Shown here: one piece after another, positions 1-9,011 of the stretch
How the letters are laid out: each line of letters starts with the position of its first letter
Position numbering within the stretch: position 1 is the first letter of the stretch
Origin: Lactobacillus huangpiensis
Lineage (GTDB): Bacteria; Bacillota; Bacilli; Lactobacillales; Lactobacillaceae
Assembly (NCBI RefSeq): GCF_019972815.1
Contig: NZ_BPPA01000001.1
Coordinates: 186,001 to 250,000, forward strand
DNA length: 64,000 bases
Direction of reading: 5' to 3'
Translations under genes and position numbers: made by a program
The notes under the pieces: generated by a model
The model's input: only the letters and a program-made list of their open reading frames with translations
Told to the model about the DNA's origin: nothing
The model's database searches: none

Positions 1-376
1 AGCACTAGCAATTTTAGTACCCTTAGCTTTTCAATATAACATGACTAACTTAATTACGTTGAGTGCTATGGTCAGATTTTTAGGCTTCATCATTGTTCCT
101 CTGGCAGTAATCTGCTTTTACTATGGTAAAAATAAGCAGCCAATTTTACCAGCTCCTAAAAATGGATGGACTGATATTTTTGTACCAATATTGTCAATTG
201 CCTTAGTAATCTTTTTGCTAGTTAAATATAATTGGCAAGCTCAATTTGGTATTATTGAAAATGGCAAAGTCGTTGGTGTTAACTGGTACGCGATTTTTAT
301 GATGATTTTTGGCTTCATAATTTTGCCGCTGTTTATGTTTTGGTTTTCCAGAAAAGAAAGAAGCAGTCAGCAATAA
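1..376 (+). CDS. C-terminal part of an amino-acid-permease-like membrane protein (5' end outside window)
   Basis: The reading frame is open from base 2 with no stop, so this is the tail of a longer gene and not a 111-residue protein starting at the ATG at 41. That ATG has no ribosome site. The visible 124 residues form about three or four hydrophobic segments separated by short basic loops and end in a charged tail (RKERSSQQ). This pattern resembles the last helices of APC-superfamily amino acid permeases of lactobacilli, which act in the cytoplasmic membrane. The substrate cannot be inferred. A shared terminator follows. Family assignment is by resemblance only. Confidence 0.55.
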   Translation, partial: ALAILVPLAFQYNMTNLITLSAMVRFLGFIIVPLAVICFYYGKNKQPILPAPKNGWTDIFVPILSIALVIFLLVKYNWQAQFGIIENGKVVGVNWYAIFMMIFGFIILPLFMFWFSRKERSSQQ

Positions 377-396
377 ATTTTAAAATTTACAAAAAA

Positions 397-427
397 CCGG
401 ACTAGACAATACTAGTTCGGCTTTTTT
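397..427. terminator. Bidirectional rho-independent terminator
   Basis: Arms CCGGACTAG and CTAGTTCGG (one G-U pair) with a six-base loop, followed by a T-run at 422-428. An A-run at 391-396 gives the U-run on the minus strand. It separates the permease from the convergent esterase gene. Confidence 0.8.
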
Positions 428-433
428 TCACTG

Positions 434-1330
434 TTAATTAATGTATTTACGGAAGAAGTTTAGCTCATCTTCATTACATTTCTTGGCCAATTCATCTTTT
501 TGATTAACATGAAAAACATGACCTCGTGGATGCTTCTTATCACCATAGAAATGAAGTTCATGGTAAATATTTTTGGCTTTCAGATAGCCTGAAAGCATAT
601 AGGCGTTATCACGTAAGAAATCATCAGTGCATGTCATTAAAAAAAGCGGTGGCAGTGCTTGGGTCAAAAATTGTTCGGCGTTTAATTCTTCATGTTTATT
701 TAAACGAATTTCAGGTCTGAAATAGACTTCGGGTGCCCCAGTATATGAGGGGATTTCGGTTAGGAAGTAGGCACCACAATTTAAAGCAGCAGCTTTAATT
801 GTTAAACGGGGTACTGAATAACCAAAATACTTGCGGTATTCATTGTTAGTGTAAGCTGCTAAAATTTGTTCTCCCATTTGGCCGCCGGCACTGTCTCCAA
901 CAATAAAGACGTTATTTAGATCGAATTGATATTTTATCGCATTTTCCTCTTGGGCTACCCAGTGAAATACACGGTTGATATCATCTAGTTCTCCGGGATA
1001 GGCCACATCTGGTGCTAATCGATAATTGGCATTAACTACGGCAAATCCTTCTTTAGCCAGAGCCAAGCAATAAAACTGATAGGTTTCTTTGGTGCCATAT
1101 ATCCAGCCACCACCATGAATATTTACGATTACCGGTAATTTAGCACTGGTTCTATTCTTTGGTAAATAAACATCGAGTATCTGATACTTGGGATCCTTAC
1201 CATAGGAAATATTGTCAAACCGTTCTACTTCCGGAATTTGTGTTGGCAATCCAGCATCGCGCTGATCATCACCTTTTTTTATTGCAATTCGTGTTTCTTC
1301 AACTAATTTTTGATAGTCAGGTTCTGACAT
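434..1330 (-). CDS. Alpha/beta-hydrolase esterase of the hormone-sensitive-lipase type
   Basis: A 298-residue soluble hydrolase. Visible features: oxyanion motif HGGGW at residues 72-76, nucleophile elbow GDSAGG with Ser147, a likely acid Asp near 236-237 (TCTDD) and a likely catalytic His near 271-274. This is the order expected for the family that hydrolyses short-chain carboxyl esters. Start chosen at 1330 (MSEPDYQ), because AAGGAG stands upstream on the minus strand. An in-frame upstream ATG at 1402 has no such site and adds an unlikely lysine-rich extension. It is monocistronic and faces the terminator at 397-427. The natural substrate is unknown. Confidence 0.85.
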   Translation of the reverse strand: MSEPDYQKLVEETRIAIKKGDDQRDAGLPTQIPEVERFDNISYGKDPKYQILDVYLPKNRTSAKLPVIVNIHGGGWIYGTKETYQFYCLALAKEGFAVVNANYRLAPDVAYPGELDDINRVFHWVAQEENAIKYQFDLNNVFIVGDSAGGQMGEQILAAYTNNEYRKYFGYSVPRLTIKAAALNCGAYFLTEIPSYTGAPEVYFRPEIRLNKHEELNAEQFLTQALPPLFLMTCTDDFLRDNAYMLSGYLKAKNIYHELHFYGDKKHPRGHVFHVNQKDELAKKCNEDELNFFRKYIN

Positions 1331-1481
1331 TTTACAGCTCTCCTTTTTTGTAATCGCTTTAGTATTATATTTTACTTCAATATAAGTAAAAAAGAAGGTC
1401 ATAAATTAATGTCAAATCATCTCTTAGAAAATTTTCACTTTGTAAAATAATTGCTTACAATATTTTAAATTATTTTATGAT

Positions 1482-2945
1482 TTATCTAGTTAAATTTTTA
1501 GCGATATCTAAAGCTGCTTTTCTGCCAGAATATGCACAGTACCCTGCGCAAGTGCCACAAATATTGGGACTGTAAGTGTCGCCACACAATTTTCCAGCCG
1601 CGTCTGCTCCAATAGCATATAATCCATCAATTATTTTTCCATTTCGATCTAGTACATGATTATCTAAATCAGTTTTTAGTCCACCTAGTGTTGTAAATGC
1701 ACCAACTCCTAGATCAAAAGCATAAAATGGTCCCCTTTCTACTGAAACCAAAAAATGAGAATCTTTTCCAAAATCTTCATCAATACCCTTTTTACATAAT
1801 TCATTATATCTTTCTACAGTAGGCTTTAAATTAGTCAAGCTTAGTTTTTTCACTAAATCTTCAATGCTGTTAGCTTTATGTATAAATGGTAATTTTTGTG
1901 TGAGAGCTTCATCAATTTGTTCTTGTAAGTGGCTGAGTGGCTTATTAATGTCTTCATAATAGATTTCAATAATCTTCAATAGACCTTTTTTACTTAAATA
2001 ATCCACAGTAGCTTGATCTATAATGCTATAAACAGCATTTTGATGAAGAAAAACATTCCCACAATCAGCAAAATTGTCTGTTACTTGTTCATTAACAAAG
2101 CGGTCGCCTTGTTCATTGACGAAAAGTAATGATTGTAATGACGCAGCGGTATTCATTTCTGAATACCAGTATTTATATGGAGGATTAGTGGGGTCATTTA
2201 GATAGCCATTAAATGCCATTAAAGTTCCCTTTGCTACTCTTTGAGCGCCAGCTGCCCAAGCAAGTTTTTGACCATCACCAGTGTTTTTGCCTGAATTAAT
2301 ATTAATAATTTTATCAGGATCGTATCCAGTTTCTTCTCTTAATAATTTTGGATTATTTAAAAATCCTCCTGTAGCAATAACTACGGCATTAGTAGATATT
2401 GCTTCTTCTGCTCCATTAGCTTCACTTTTAATAACTAATCCAGATACTTTTCCTTTTCCGTCTTTTAAAATTTTTTGTGCAGAAACAGAAACCTCAATTT
2501 CACAACCCACCTTTTTTACTGAAGGAATAATGTTTTTTTGAATTTGTTCTTTACCTTGTCCTTTTAGTAAGTGCCAAGTTACCATACCTGAGCCTAATTT
2601 AGTAACTTCGGTAAATTCCACTCCCATTTTTGATTGTAACCATTTTAGAGTTTCAGCACTTTCATTAAAGTATTCTTTCAAACTGCGACTGTCTGCTTCA
2701 TAATGAGAATAATTTAATTCAGTTTGTACTAGTTGAGAAGGAGTATAATTTATGCCTTTTGCTTTTTGCATTTCTGTTCCAACTGCACATAAGCCTTCGA
2801 CATAATTACCACTACCACCTAAATTTCGTCCCTTTTCTAGGACTAATGTTTTCAAGCCTTTATCAGCTGCTTGAAAAGCAGAAATTAAGCCAGATAGTCC
2901 TCCGCCTACTATTACTACATCATATTTATTTTTATTAGTTAACAT
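1482..2945 (-). CDS. FAD-dependent oxidoreductase, fumarate-reductase flavoprotein superfamily
   Basis: A 487-residue flavoprotein. The N-terminal dinucleotide fold has GGGLSG at residues 14-19 followed by an acidic strand end (VLEKG). A second FAD motif is the VVIATGGF segment in the middle, and the C-terminal FAD motif is GLYAIGADAAG. There is no FMN-binding domain and no signal peptide, so it is cytoplasmic. The substrate region reads GAFTTLGGL where fumarate reductases usually carry a His-rich HHTMGG-type motif, and the C-terminal catalytic Arg motif is not evident. It probably reduces or oxidises something other than fumarate. It is divergent from a LysR gene with 113 bp between, so that regulator probably controls it. 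Confidence 0.8.
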   Translation of the reverse strand: MLTNKNKYDVVIVGGGLSGLISAFQAADKGLKTLVLEKGRNLGGSGNYVEGLCAVGTEMQKAKGINYTPSQLVQTELNYSHYEADSRSLKEYFNESAETLKWLQSKMGVEFTEVTKLGSGMVTWHLLKGQGKEQIQKNIIPSVKKVGCEIEVSVSAQKILKDGKGKVSGLVIKSEANGAEEAISTNAVVIATGGFLNNPKLLREETGYDPDKIININSGKNTGDGQKLAWAAGAQRVAKGTLMAFNGYLNDPTNPPYKYWYSEMNTAASLQSLLFVNEQGDRFVNEQVTDNFADCGNVFLHQNAVYSIIDQATVDYLSKKGLLKIIEIYYEDINKPLSHLQEQIDEALTQKLPFIHKANSIEDLVKKLSLTNLKPTVERYNELCKKGIDEDFGKDSHFLVSVERGPFYAFDLGVGAFTTLGGLKTDLDNHVLDRNGKIIDGLYAIGADAAGKLCGDTYSPNICGTCAGYCAYSGRKAALDIAKNLTR

Positions 2946-3058
2946 ATTACTTTACCTCTATTTCATAAACAAATCGCTTACAAATAAAATTTACCATTTT
3001 TTAAGTATATGTTATTATCCATTTTGCAATGACTAATAAGGAAAACTAATAAGTTACA

Positions 3059-3952
3059 ATGAATATAGAACAATTATCAATTTTTATAAATCTAGCAGAA
3101 AATTTGAGTTTTACGCAAACAGCATTAAAACTAAATATATCTCAGTCGGCTGTTTCCCAAAATATTTCTAAATTGGAAAATCAATTAGGCTTTAAGCTTT
3201 TTATTAGGAATCGAAGAACAGTCAATTTAACAAAATCAGGTAAAATTTTTTATATTAATATCAAACCTCTTATCAATATATATTATAAAGCTAAACAAGA
3301 AGCTCAGCATGCTAACGATAACGATCAAACTGATTTAAGCATTGGCTATAGTGGCACACCATGGGAGATTGCAGAATTGCCTAGAATTATAAAAGAATAT
3401 AAAAATGAAAATCCTACAGTAAAAATTTTTTTAGAAATACATAGTCATGAGAATCTCAAGCAAAGACTTAGTAATGGTGATCTTGATATAATATTTACTA
3501 TGCCAGATATTGTCAGACACATGTCAGATTTACATTATATTAATTTAACAAATGGCCATTATGTAATCAGTATTCCTAAAAATGAAAATTATTTTTTTAA
3601 TAAAGAAATTTATGTAAAAGATTTAGATTTTAAAAGTATAATTTTTCTTGATACACAATGGCTCCCTACAATTTCTATCAACTTGCAAAAAAAAATTAGC
3701 AAGCTAAATAAAAATATAGATATTACTTATGCTAATAATATAACCGCGGAAAACGCTATGGTGCAATCTGGTTTAGCATTAGGATTATGGTGTAATTTCG
3801 TCACTGATCCAAATGATTCAACTATTTATACTAGGCCACTTAAGACAGATTTAAAGCCCAGATACGGTATCGCTATTAGAAAAGATGATAATTCAAAAGC
3901 TGTATTGCATTTTAAAAACTGGATAAAAAAGAAAGAATTAACATGGAAATAA
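3059..3952 (+). CDS. LysR-family transcriptional regulator
   Basis: A 297-residue regulator. The N-terminal winged helix-turn-helix (residues 1-60: LSFTQTALKLNISQSAVSQNISKLENQLG) is typical of LysR. It is followed by the linker helix and a periplasmic-binding-protein-like effector domain starting near residue 90 (LSIGYSGTPWEI). It starts 113 bp from the divergent flavoprotein gene, the standard arrangement for a LysR activator and its target. The inducer is probably the flavoprotein's substrate or product, which is inference. The ribosome site is weak. Codon use is very AT-rich compared with the lysine genes that follow. Confidence 0.88.
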   Translation: MNIEQLSIFINLAENLSFTQTALKLNISQSAVSQNISKLENQLGFKLFIRNRRTVNLTKSGKIFYINIKPLINIYYKAKQEAQHANDNDQTDLSIGYSGTPWEIAELPRIIKEYKNENPTVKIFLEIHSHENLKQRLSNGDLDIIFTMPDIVRHMSDLHYINLTNGHYVISIPKNENYFFNKEIYVKDLDFKSIIFLDTQWLPTISINLQKKISKLNKNIDITYANNITAENAMVQSGLALGLWCNFVTDPNDSTIYTRPLKTDLKPRYGIAIRKDDNSKAVLHFKNWIKKKELTWK

Positions 3953-4024
3953 AATATGATTTTTTGTTATATTTAATATTAATATATTAACTTATTAATT
4001 TATATATTTAAATATAAGCCATAA

Positions 4025-4053
4025 AAAACCAAACTTAAACAAGTTTGGTTTTT
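4025..4053. terminator. Bidirectional terminator between LysR gene and dapF
   Basis: Perfect 10-bp arms AACCAAACTT (4027-4036) and AAGTTTGGTT (4041-4050) with a four-base loop, A-rich before and T-rich after. It serves the convergent genes on both sides. Confidence 0.85.
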
Positions 4054-4068
4054 AAAATATCAGCTGCT

Positions 4069-5055
4069 TTAGTTGTTATTCACAGCAATAAAATTCTGAT
4101 ATGCTTCATTTTCTGAAGTAGTTGTAATCTTAAAATTATCAAAATCAGGCTGCTTCTGGTGCAAGTCATTTTCTGCAACATCAATATAATGTGTAACTGT
4201 CGCATTTCCAATTAATTCAATCCAATAGCTATTGGCGTTGCTATGTACCTTTGTTTGGACAAATCCTCCGGGATTTGAAACAGTCAGCAATTTATCAAAC
4301 AGATTCTGTGACTTGTTAGTCAAAGCGTAAATTAAGCTTGCTGCAGACATGCCAGTACCACAAGCATTGGTAAAACCTACACCGCGCTCAAAAGTGCGGA
4401 CGAAAAGGTGGTCAGAACTCAGAACCTGAGCAAAACTGACGTTTACTCCGTCTGGAAAATAAGGATTTTTCTGATTTAATTTTGTTCCTAAATTTGCTAA
4501 CAAGTCACTTTTTAAAACTTCATCTGAAACTAAACTAATCAAATGAGGATTGGGAACAGCAACTGCTGAAAAGGTTAACTTGGGTGCAAATTCAGGTACT
4601 GCTTGGTTTAGTAGTTCAGAGCAACCTAAGTTAGTAAAAGGAAGATCTCCAGCTGCAAAACTAACTGGGCTGATTTCGACACTAACTGCTTTAACGTTTT
4701 GAGCCCAGTCTGCCTGACAACTGACACGCAAATCGCTTTGCATTGTTTCGACTTTGAAAGATTGCTTGTGGTATTTTTGCGCTAGATAACGACCTACAGT
4801 TCGTAGGCCATTGCCACACATGGAAGCAAAAGAACCGTCAGCATTAATGACCTGCATTTTGCCTATGGCTTGTGGGTGCTGCGAATTGCTTACCACTAAC
4901 AAGCCATCAGCACCGTTTAATAATCCTGTGGCGGAGTTAGTTATTTGTTGGGCCAAATTAACTAATTCATTTTTAGTTAAAGGAGTTTGCAATTGGGTTT
5001 GATCTAGTAGAAAAAATGTATTCTGTGAACCGTGAACTTTTTGTAGTTGTACCAT
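4069..5055 (-). CDS. dapF: Diaminopimelate epimerase
   Basis: A 328-residue cytoplasmic enzyme that converts LL-diaminopimelate to meso-diaminopimelate, the step before LysA. The two catalytic cysteines of this cofactor-free racemase are present: Cys80 in MCGNGLR and Cys232 in ACGTGMSA. The length is slightly above the usual 270-300, mostly through a C-terminal extension. The ATG at 5055 follows a clear AAGGAG. It lies 17 bp after the aspartokinase gene on the same strand, so the two form a leftward operon. That operon is divergent from the riboswitch-controlled lysine operon and lies outside its leader. Confidence 0.95.
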   Translation of the reverse strand: MVQLQKVHGSQNTFFLLDQTQLQTPLTKNELVNLAQQITNSATGLLNGADGLLVVSNSQHPQAIGKMQVINADGSFASMCGNGLRTVGRYLAQKYHKQSFKVETMQSDLRVSCQADWAQNVKAVSVEISPVSFAAGDLPFTNLGCSELLNQAVPEFAPKLTFSAVAVPNPHLISLVSDEVLKSDLLANLGTKLNQKNPYFPDGVNVSFAQVLSSDHLFVRTFERGVGFTNACGTGMSAASLIYALTNKSQNLFDKLLTVSNPGGFVQTKVHSNANSYWIELIGNATVTHYIDVAENDLHQKQPDFDNFKITTTSENEAYQNFIAVNNN

Positions 5056-5072
5056 AAAAATTGCTCCTTAAA

Positions 5073-6425
5073 TCAATTAAAAAACTTGTGATAGATTTCT
5101 TTAACGGCAGCTGCTGCGTCTGCTTTTTTAGTACCTAGCATAATTGAGATCCTTGAAGCACCTTGGTTAATCATATGAATTGCAATGTGTTTTTGTGCCA
5201 AAGGCAGCGTGATATTCTTCATTACCCCAATTTTGTTTTTCATTCCTTCTCCTACAACCATGATAATGGCATAGTCATCAATCCACTCTAATTGATCAGG
5301 ATTAAGTGCCTGTTGAATTTCAAGACACATTTGCTGGCGGATTTGCTCATTAAATTGGCGTTTGTCAAAAATCACAGTTAAATCATCAATTCCTGAAGGC
5401 ATGTGCTCATAAGATATATTAAATTTATAAAAAATTTGTAGTAATTTAAGAGTAAAACCAACCTGTTTATTTAGCAAGTACTTATGTAAATATAATGCTG
5501 CAAAATGACCAGAACTAGCTACTCCTGTAATTGTACTTTGAGGCTTAAAGTTACTTTCAGGTACGATCATTGTTCCCGGTAAATCTGGGTGATTGGTATT
5601 TTTGACATTAATTGGTATTTGTCCTTCAATTGCAGGAATAATAGCTTCATCGTGAAAAACTGAAAAGCCCGCATATGACAGTTCCCGCAACTCGCGGTAT
5701 GTCATAACATTAACAGCGTGGGGATGCGTAACTATTCTAGGATCAGCAGCGTAAATAGCATCGACATCAGTGAAATTTTCATAAAGGTCAGCGTCAAGTC
5801 CGCGTGCCCAAATTGCTCCGGTAATATCAGAACCGCCACGAGAAAAAGTAGCAATTAAACCGTCTTGAGTAACACCATAAAAGCCGGGAACAATTAATAA
5901 GTCTGAAGGTTGAGCCCACTTTTGCAAATTGCTGTAAGTTTCCGGTAAAACCTGAGTGTCATTAGGATTGTTGGTCACAATAAAACCAGATTCTTTCGGG
6001 TCTAAGAAACGAGCTGGTATATGACAACTTTGTAAAATTAAAGTCAAAAGCTGAGCATTTAGTTTTTCTCCGTGCGCTTTAAAGCCTGCCATTAAAAAAT
6101 CCTTGTTTGGATAAGAGATATTGGGTAGATTTTGTAATTCTTGCAATAAAGGCTTTAATAATTGTTCGGGTATTTTAAAATAAGCGGCAATGTCATGATA
6201 CCTGGACCAAATTGTTTTAACGACTTCCCTGTAATCTTGTTTAGCAATTGCTTTTTGCGCATACTCGATTAATAAATCTGTTACTTTAGTGTCATTTTTA
6301 TATCTTTTTCCTGGCGCTGAGGTAACTACGATTTTACGAGCCGGATCAGCATTAATAATTTTTAAAACTTTTTGAAATTGTTCTCCGTCAGCTAGAGAAC
6401 TACCACCAAATTTTACAACTTTCAT
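5073..6425 (-). CDS. lysC: Aspartate kinase
   Basis: A 450-residue enzyme that phosphorylates aspartate, the entry step to diaminopimelate and lysine. The N-terminal kinase motif is VKFGGSSLA and the aspartate-binding motif FSRGGSDITGA lies near the middle. The C-terminal third reads as paired ACT domains, consistent with allosteric feedback by an amino acid. Start set at 6425 (MKVVKFGG), because GAAAGG precedes it and the family begins here. The alternative start at 6446 adds seven residues. It is first gene of a two-gene operon with dapF. The feedback amino acid cannot be told from sequence by eye. Confidence 0.94.
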   Translation of the reverse strand: MKVVKFGGSSLADGEQFQKVLKIINADPARKIVVTSAPGKRYKNDTKVTDLLIEYAQKAIAKQDYREVVKTIWSRYHDIAAYFKIPEQLLKPLLQELQNLPNISYPNKDFLMAGFKAHGEKLNAQLLTLILQSCHIPARFLDPKESGFIVTNNPNDTQVLPETYSNLQKWAQPSDLLIVPGFYGVTQDGLIATFSRGGSDITGAIWARGLDADLYENFTDVDAIYAADPRIVTHPHAVNVMTYRELRELSYAGFSVFHDEAIIPAIEGQIPINVKNTNHPDLPGTMIVPESNFKPQSTITGVASSGHFAALYLHKYLLNKQVGFTLKLLQIFYKFNISYEHMPSGIDDLTVIFDKRQFNEQIRQQMCLEIQQALNPDQLEWIDDYAIIMVVGEGMKNKIGVMKNITLPLAQKHIAIHMINQGASRISIMLGTKKADAAAAVKEIYHKFFN

Positions 6426-6471
6426 GTTAATACCTTTCACAATCAAATTTAATTTAAGTAATTAGTATTGG

Positions 6472-6499
6472 ATTTTAACATTAAAATTTTAATCTTCAA
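6472..6499 (-). promoter_or_regulatory. Possible promoter of lysC-dapF
   Basis: On the minus strand TTGAAG is followed after 16 bases by TAAAAT, about 45 bases before the lysC start. No riboswitch or T-box was recognised in this leader. AT-rich DNA makes chance matches likely. Confidence 0.35.
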
Positions 6500-6673
6500 C
6501 CGAAAAAGAAAATTGCTAATTAATAACGCTATTATTTCTCTTAAGAAAACTTTGATAAAAATGCTGTCGATAAATGCCGAATATAATAGCCTTTGCTACA
6601 ACTTTGAAACAATTAATTGCAAAAAATAATTTTGAGGATTTGAAAATCAAAAAATATTTACCAGCAAAAATGG

Positions 6674-6702
6674 TTGACAATCATATTAATTAATAATAAT
6701 AT
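6674..6702 (+). promoter_or_regulatory. Promoter of the lysine operon
   Basis: A full consensus -35 TTGACA and a -10 TAATAT with an ideal 17-base spacer. Transcription should begin near 6709, immediately before the lysine riboswitch aptamer, which supports both calls. Confidence 0.8.
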
Positions 6703-6710
6703 TTTAATAA

Positions 6711-6880
6711 ATCGAAGAGGTTGCAACCAACAAAAGTAGCTGGTGGAGTTTCTGCAAAAACTAAGAAACCAGTCAAAGGGGCGGTTGCCGAAGCGTTAAT
6801 TATTGCGGTAATTAATTAGCTGGGACGTAATCTAACAGGTTACGGACTGTCGCAATTTTATATTCGCGGAGCGCTATCGA
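6711..6880 (+). promoter_or_regulatory. Lysine riboswitch (L box)
   Basis: The leader holds the conserved L-box blocks in order: GAAGAGGTTGCAA, AAAGTAGCTGGTGGAG, AAAGGGGCGGTTGCCGAAG, AGCTGGG and GGACTGTCGC, closing with GAGCGCTATCGA. It starts at the predicted transcription start and is followed by an intrinsic terminator, so lysine binding should end transcription before lysA. The boundaries are by eye. The 545-bp gap between lysC and lysA holds this element, the two promoters and nothing else that I recognise. Confidence 0.92.
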
Positions 6881-6908
6881 CAAAATTGATACCAGATAAT
6901 AACTTGAA

Positions 6909-6946
6909 GGACTCTTTTGTTAGGCACAACAAAAGAGCCTTTTTTA
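6909..6946 (+). terminator. Riboswitch-controlled terminator before lysA
   Basis: Arms CTCTTTTGTT (6912-6921) and AACAAAAGAG (6928-6937) followed by CC and six T. It lies between the lysine aptamer and the lysA ribosome site and is the expected expression platform. Confidence 0.88.
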
Positions 6947-6969
6947 TTTAACAAAAGGGAGAGACTTAA

Positions 6970-8283
6970 ATGGCTGCTAATGATTATTACCAGACTAACA
7001 TTCAAGGTCACTTGGCAATTGGTGGAGTGGATGCATTGAAACTGGCAAAGGAGTTTGGTACCCCATTAGTTGTTTATGATGTACAAAAAATCAAACAGCA
7101 ATTTCAGGCTTTCCAAAAGGCATTCGCAGAAGAAAGTGTAAATTATGCAATTAGTTATGCCAGTAAGGCTTTTGCTACAATTGCGATTTATCAGGTAATT
7201 AATGAACTTGGTGGACATGTTGATGTTGTTTCTGGCGGCGAATTGTATACAGCCTTAAAAGCAGGATTTCCGGCAGAAAAAATCAGTTTTCATGGTAATA
7301 ATAAGACAGCAGATGAGTTATTAATGGCTGTGCAAAACCATGTCGGTGTCATTGTTTTAGATAATTTTTATGAAATTAAGTTGCTGACGCAAATTTTGCA
7401 AAAAACAAATGCTCAAGTGCAAGTAATGCTGAGGCTAACTCCAGGGGTCTCAGCACATACTCACGAGTATGATCAAACTGGTCAAGAGGACAGTAAATTT
7501 GGTTTTGATATTAGATCAGGCCAAGCCGAGCAGGCATTTTTAGAGGTAAAAGCTAATAAACAGATGGACTTGATTGGCTTGCATGCACATATCGGTTCAC
7601 AAATTTTGGAAACAGCGGGTTTTAAGCTGGAAGTTGAAAAACTTATGCAACTGGTCAATAACTGGAAACAAAAATATGATTACCAGCCTCAAGTCTTAAA
7701 TTTAGGTGGCGGGTTTGGCATTAGATATACCAAACAGGACAAAGTTTTGACTGCGCAAGCTTTTATCAGTCAAATAGTGCAGACAGTCAAAAAATGCATA
7801 CAAGAAAGTCACTTAAAAATGCCGGCTATTTGGATAGAACCGGGTCGTTCAATTGTAGGGGAGGCTGGTTATAGCTTATATACAGTTGGTGCACGCAAAG
7901 AAGTACCGGGACTATTGCCTTACGTTACAGTAGATGGTGGTATGGGAGATAATATCAGACCGGCACTTTATCAAGCACAATATGAGGCATTATTAGCAGA
8001 AAATCCTCATGCAGAGCCTGAAGAAACTGTCAGACTGGCAGGGCGCTATTGTGAATCAGGCGATATTCTTATTAACGAACTGTCATTGCCTCAAAGTAAA
8101 CCAGGTGATGTAATTGCAGTTCTGGCTACTGGGGCCTATGGCTATAGTATGGCTTCAAATTATAACCGTGTTCCACGTCCAGCCGTTGTATTTACAGAAA
8201 ATGGTCAAGCACAAGTAGTAGTTACACGTGAAACTTATGCGGATCTAATCAGCCATGATCGCTTTTATCAAACGAAAGGATAA
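6970..8283 (+). CDS. lysA: Diaminopimelate decarboxylase
   Basis: A 437-residue PLP enzyme that decarboxylates meso-diaminopimelate to lysine. Motifs in order: PLP lysine Lys66 in YASKAF, HIGSQI, the glycine-rich phosphate loop GGGFGI, EPGRSIVG, and the CESGD segment that gives a residue across the dimer interface. ATG follows AAAAGGGAGAG. It is first gene of a seven-gene operon and so the first one shut off by the lysine riboswitch. Placing the last pathway enzyme first is unusual but is explained if lysine itself is the sensed product. Confidence 0.95.
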   Translation: MAANDYYQTNIQGHLAIGGVDALKLAKEFGTPLVVYDVQKIKQQFQAFQKAFAEESVNYAISYASKAFATIAIYQVINELGGHVDVVSGGELYTALKAGFPAEKISFHGNNKTADELLMAVQNHVGVIVLDNFYEIKLLTQILQKTNAQVQVMLRLTPGVSAHTHEYDQTGQEDSKFGFDIRSGQAEQAFLEVKANKQMDLIGLHAHIGSQILETAGFKLEVEKLMQLVNNWKQKYDYQPQVLNLGGGFGIRYTKQDKVLTAQAFISQIVQTVKKCIQESHLKMPAIWIEPGRSIVGEAGYSLYTVGARKEVPGLLPYVTVDGGMGDNIRPALYQAQYEALLAENPHAEPEETVRLAGRYCESGDILINELSLPQSKPGDVIAVLATGAYGYSMASNYNRVPRPAVVFTENGQAQVVVTRETYADLISHDRFYQTKG

Positions 8284-8292
8284 TTAATAAAT

Positions 8293-9003
8293 ATGAAAAA
8301 AATGTCGGCTGCTGAAATCATTGATTTCATTGCTAATTCAATCAAAAAAACACCAGTTAAAGTATATGTCAAAGGTGAGATGGCTAAACTGGACTGGCCT
8401 GAAGATTGCAAAATTTTTAATGAAACTCACACTGGTGTCGTTTTTGGAGATTGGCAAGTATTGAAACCCTTTTTAGAAAAAAACGCAGAAAAGATAACAT
8501 ATTATCAAGTGGAAAATGTCAGTCGTAATTCTGCTATTCCGTTATTAGATCTAAAAAACGTCTCAGCCAGAATTGAACCTGGTGCGCTTATCCGTGAAAA
8601 CGTTGAGATAGGTAAAAATGCTGTAATCATGATGGGTGCAGTCATTAATATTGGTGCGGAAATTGGTGAAAATGCCATGATTGATATGAATGCTGTTTTG
8701 GGCGGTAGAGCAATCATTGGTGCTAACAGCCATGTTGGAGCGGGTGCCGTAATTGCCGGAGTTGTCGAACCGGCTTCAGCACAACCTGTGAAAATTGGCA
8801 AAAACGTTTTGATTGGTGCTAATGCCGTGGTTTTAGAAGGAGTCCAAGTTGGCGACCATGCAGTGGTAGCAGCAGGTGCTGTAGTAACTAAAGATGTCCC
8901 AGCAAATAGTGTCGTAGCCGGAGTGCCGGCAAAAGTTGTTAAAATGCGTGATCAAAAAACTGCCTCTAAGACAGGAATTGAACAGGGATTAAGAAAGCTG
9001 TGA
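8293..9003 (+). CDS. dapH: Tetrahydrodipicolinate N-acetyltransferase
   Basis: A 236-residue enzyme that acetylates 2,3,4,5-tetrahydrodipicolinate (acetyl branch of the diaminopimelate pathway). The N-terminal 90 residues are the family-specific alpha/beta cap. From about residue 95 to 215 there is a left-handed beta-helix made of hexapeptide repeats ([19 protein letters not shown] and so on), as in trimeric acyltransferases. Nine bases follow lysA, and the deacetylase for the same branch comes next. Also named dapD in some annotations, though the succinyl enzyme is a different family. Confidence 0.93.
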   Translation: MKKMSAAEIIDFIANSIKKTPVKVYVKGEMAKLDWPEDCKIFNETHTGVVFGDWQVLKPFLEKNAEKITYYQVENVSRNSAIPLLDLKNVSARIEPGALIRENVEIGKNAVIMMGAVINIGAEIGENAMIDMNAVLGGRAIIGANSHVGAGAVIAGVVEPASAQPVKIGKNVLIGANAVVLEGVQVGDHAVVAAGAVVTKDVPANSVVAGVPAKVVKMRDQKTASKTGIEQGLRKL

Positions 9004-9011
9004 ATTAATTA

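Noticed and set aside
1482-2945. Calling the flavoprotein a fumarate reductase
   Set aside because: The fumarate-site motifs are not visible, and the FMN domain is absent; kept as superfamily member only.
1449-2982. TTGTAAGC(A/G)ATT-like elements upstream of both leftward genes (1449-1462 and 2969-2982) as cre sites
   Set aside because: They lack the full cre core or the final CA, and AT-rich DNA gives such matches by chance; not strong enough to list as sites.
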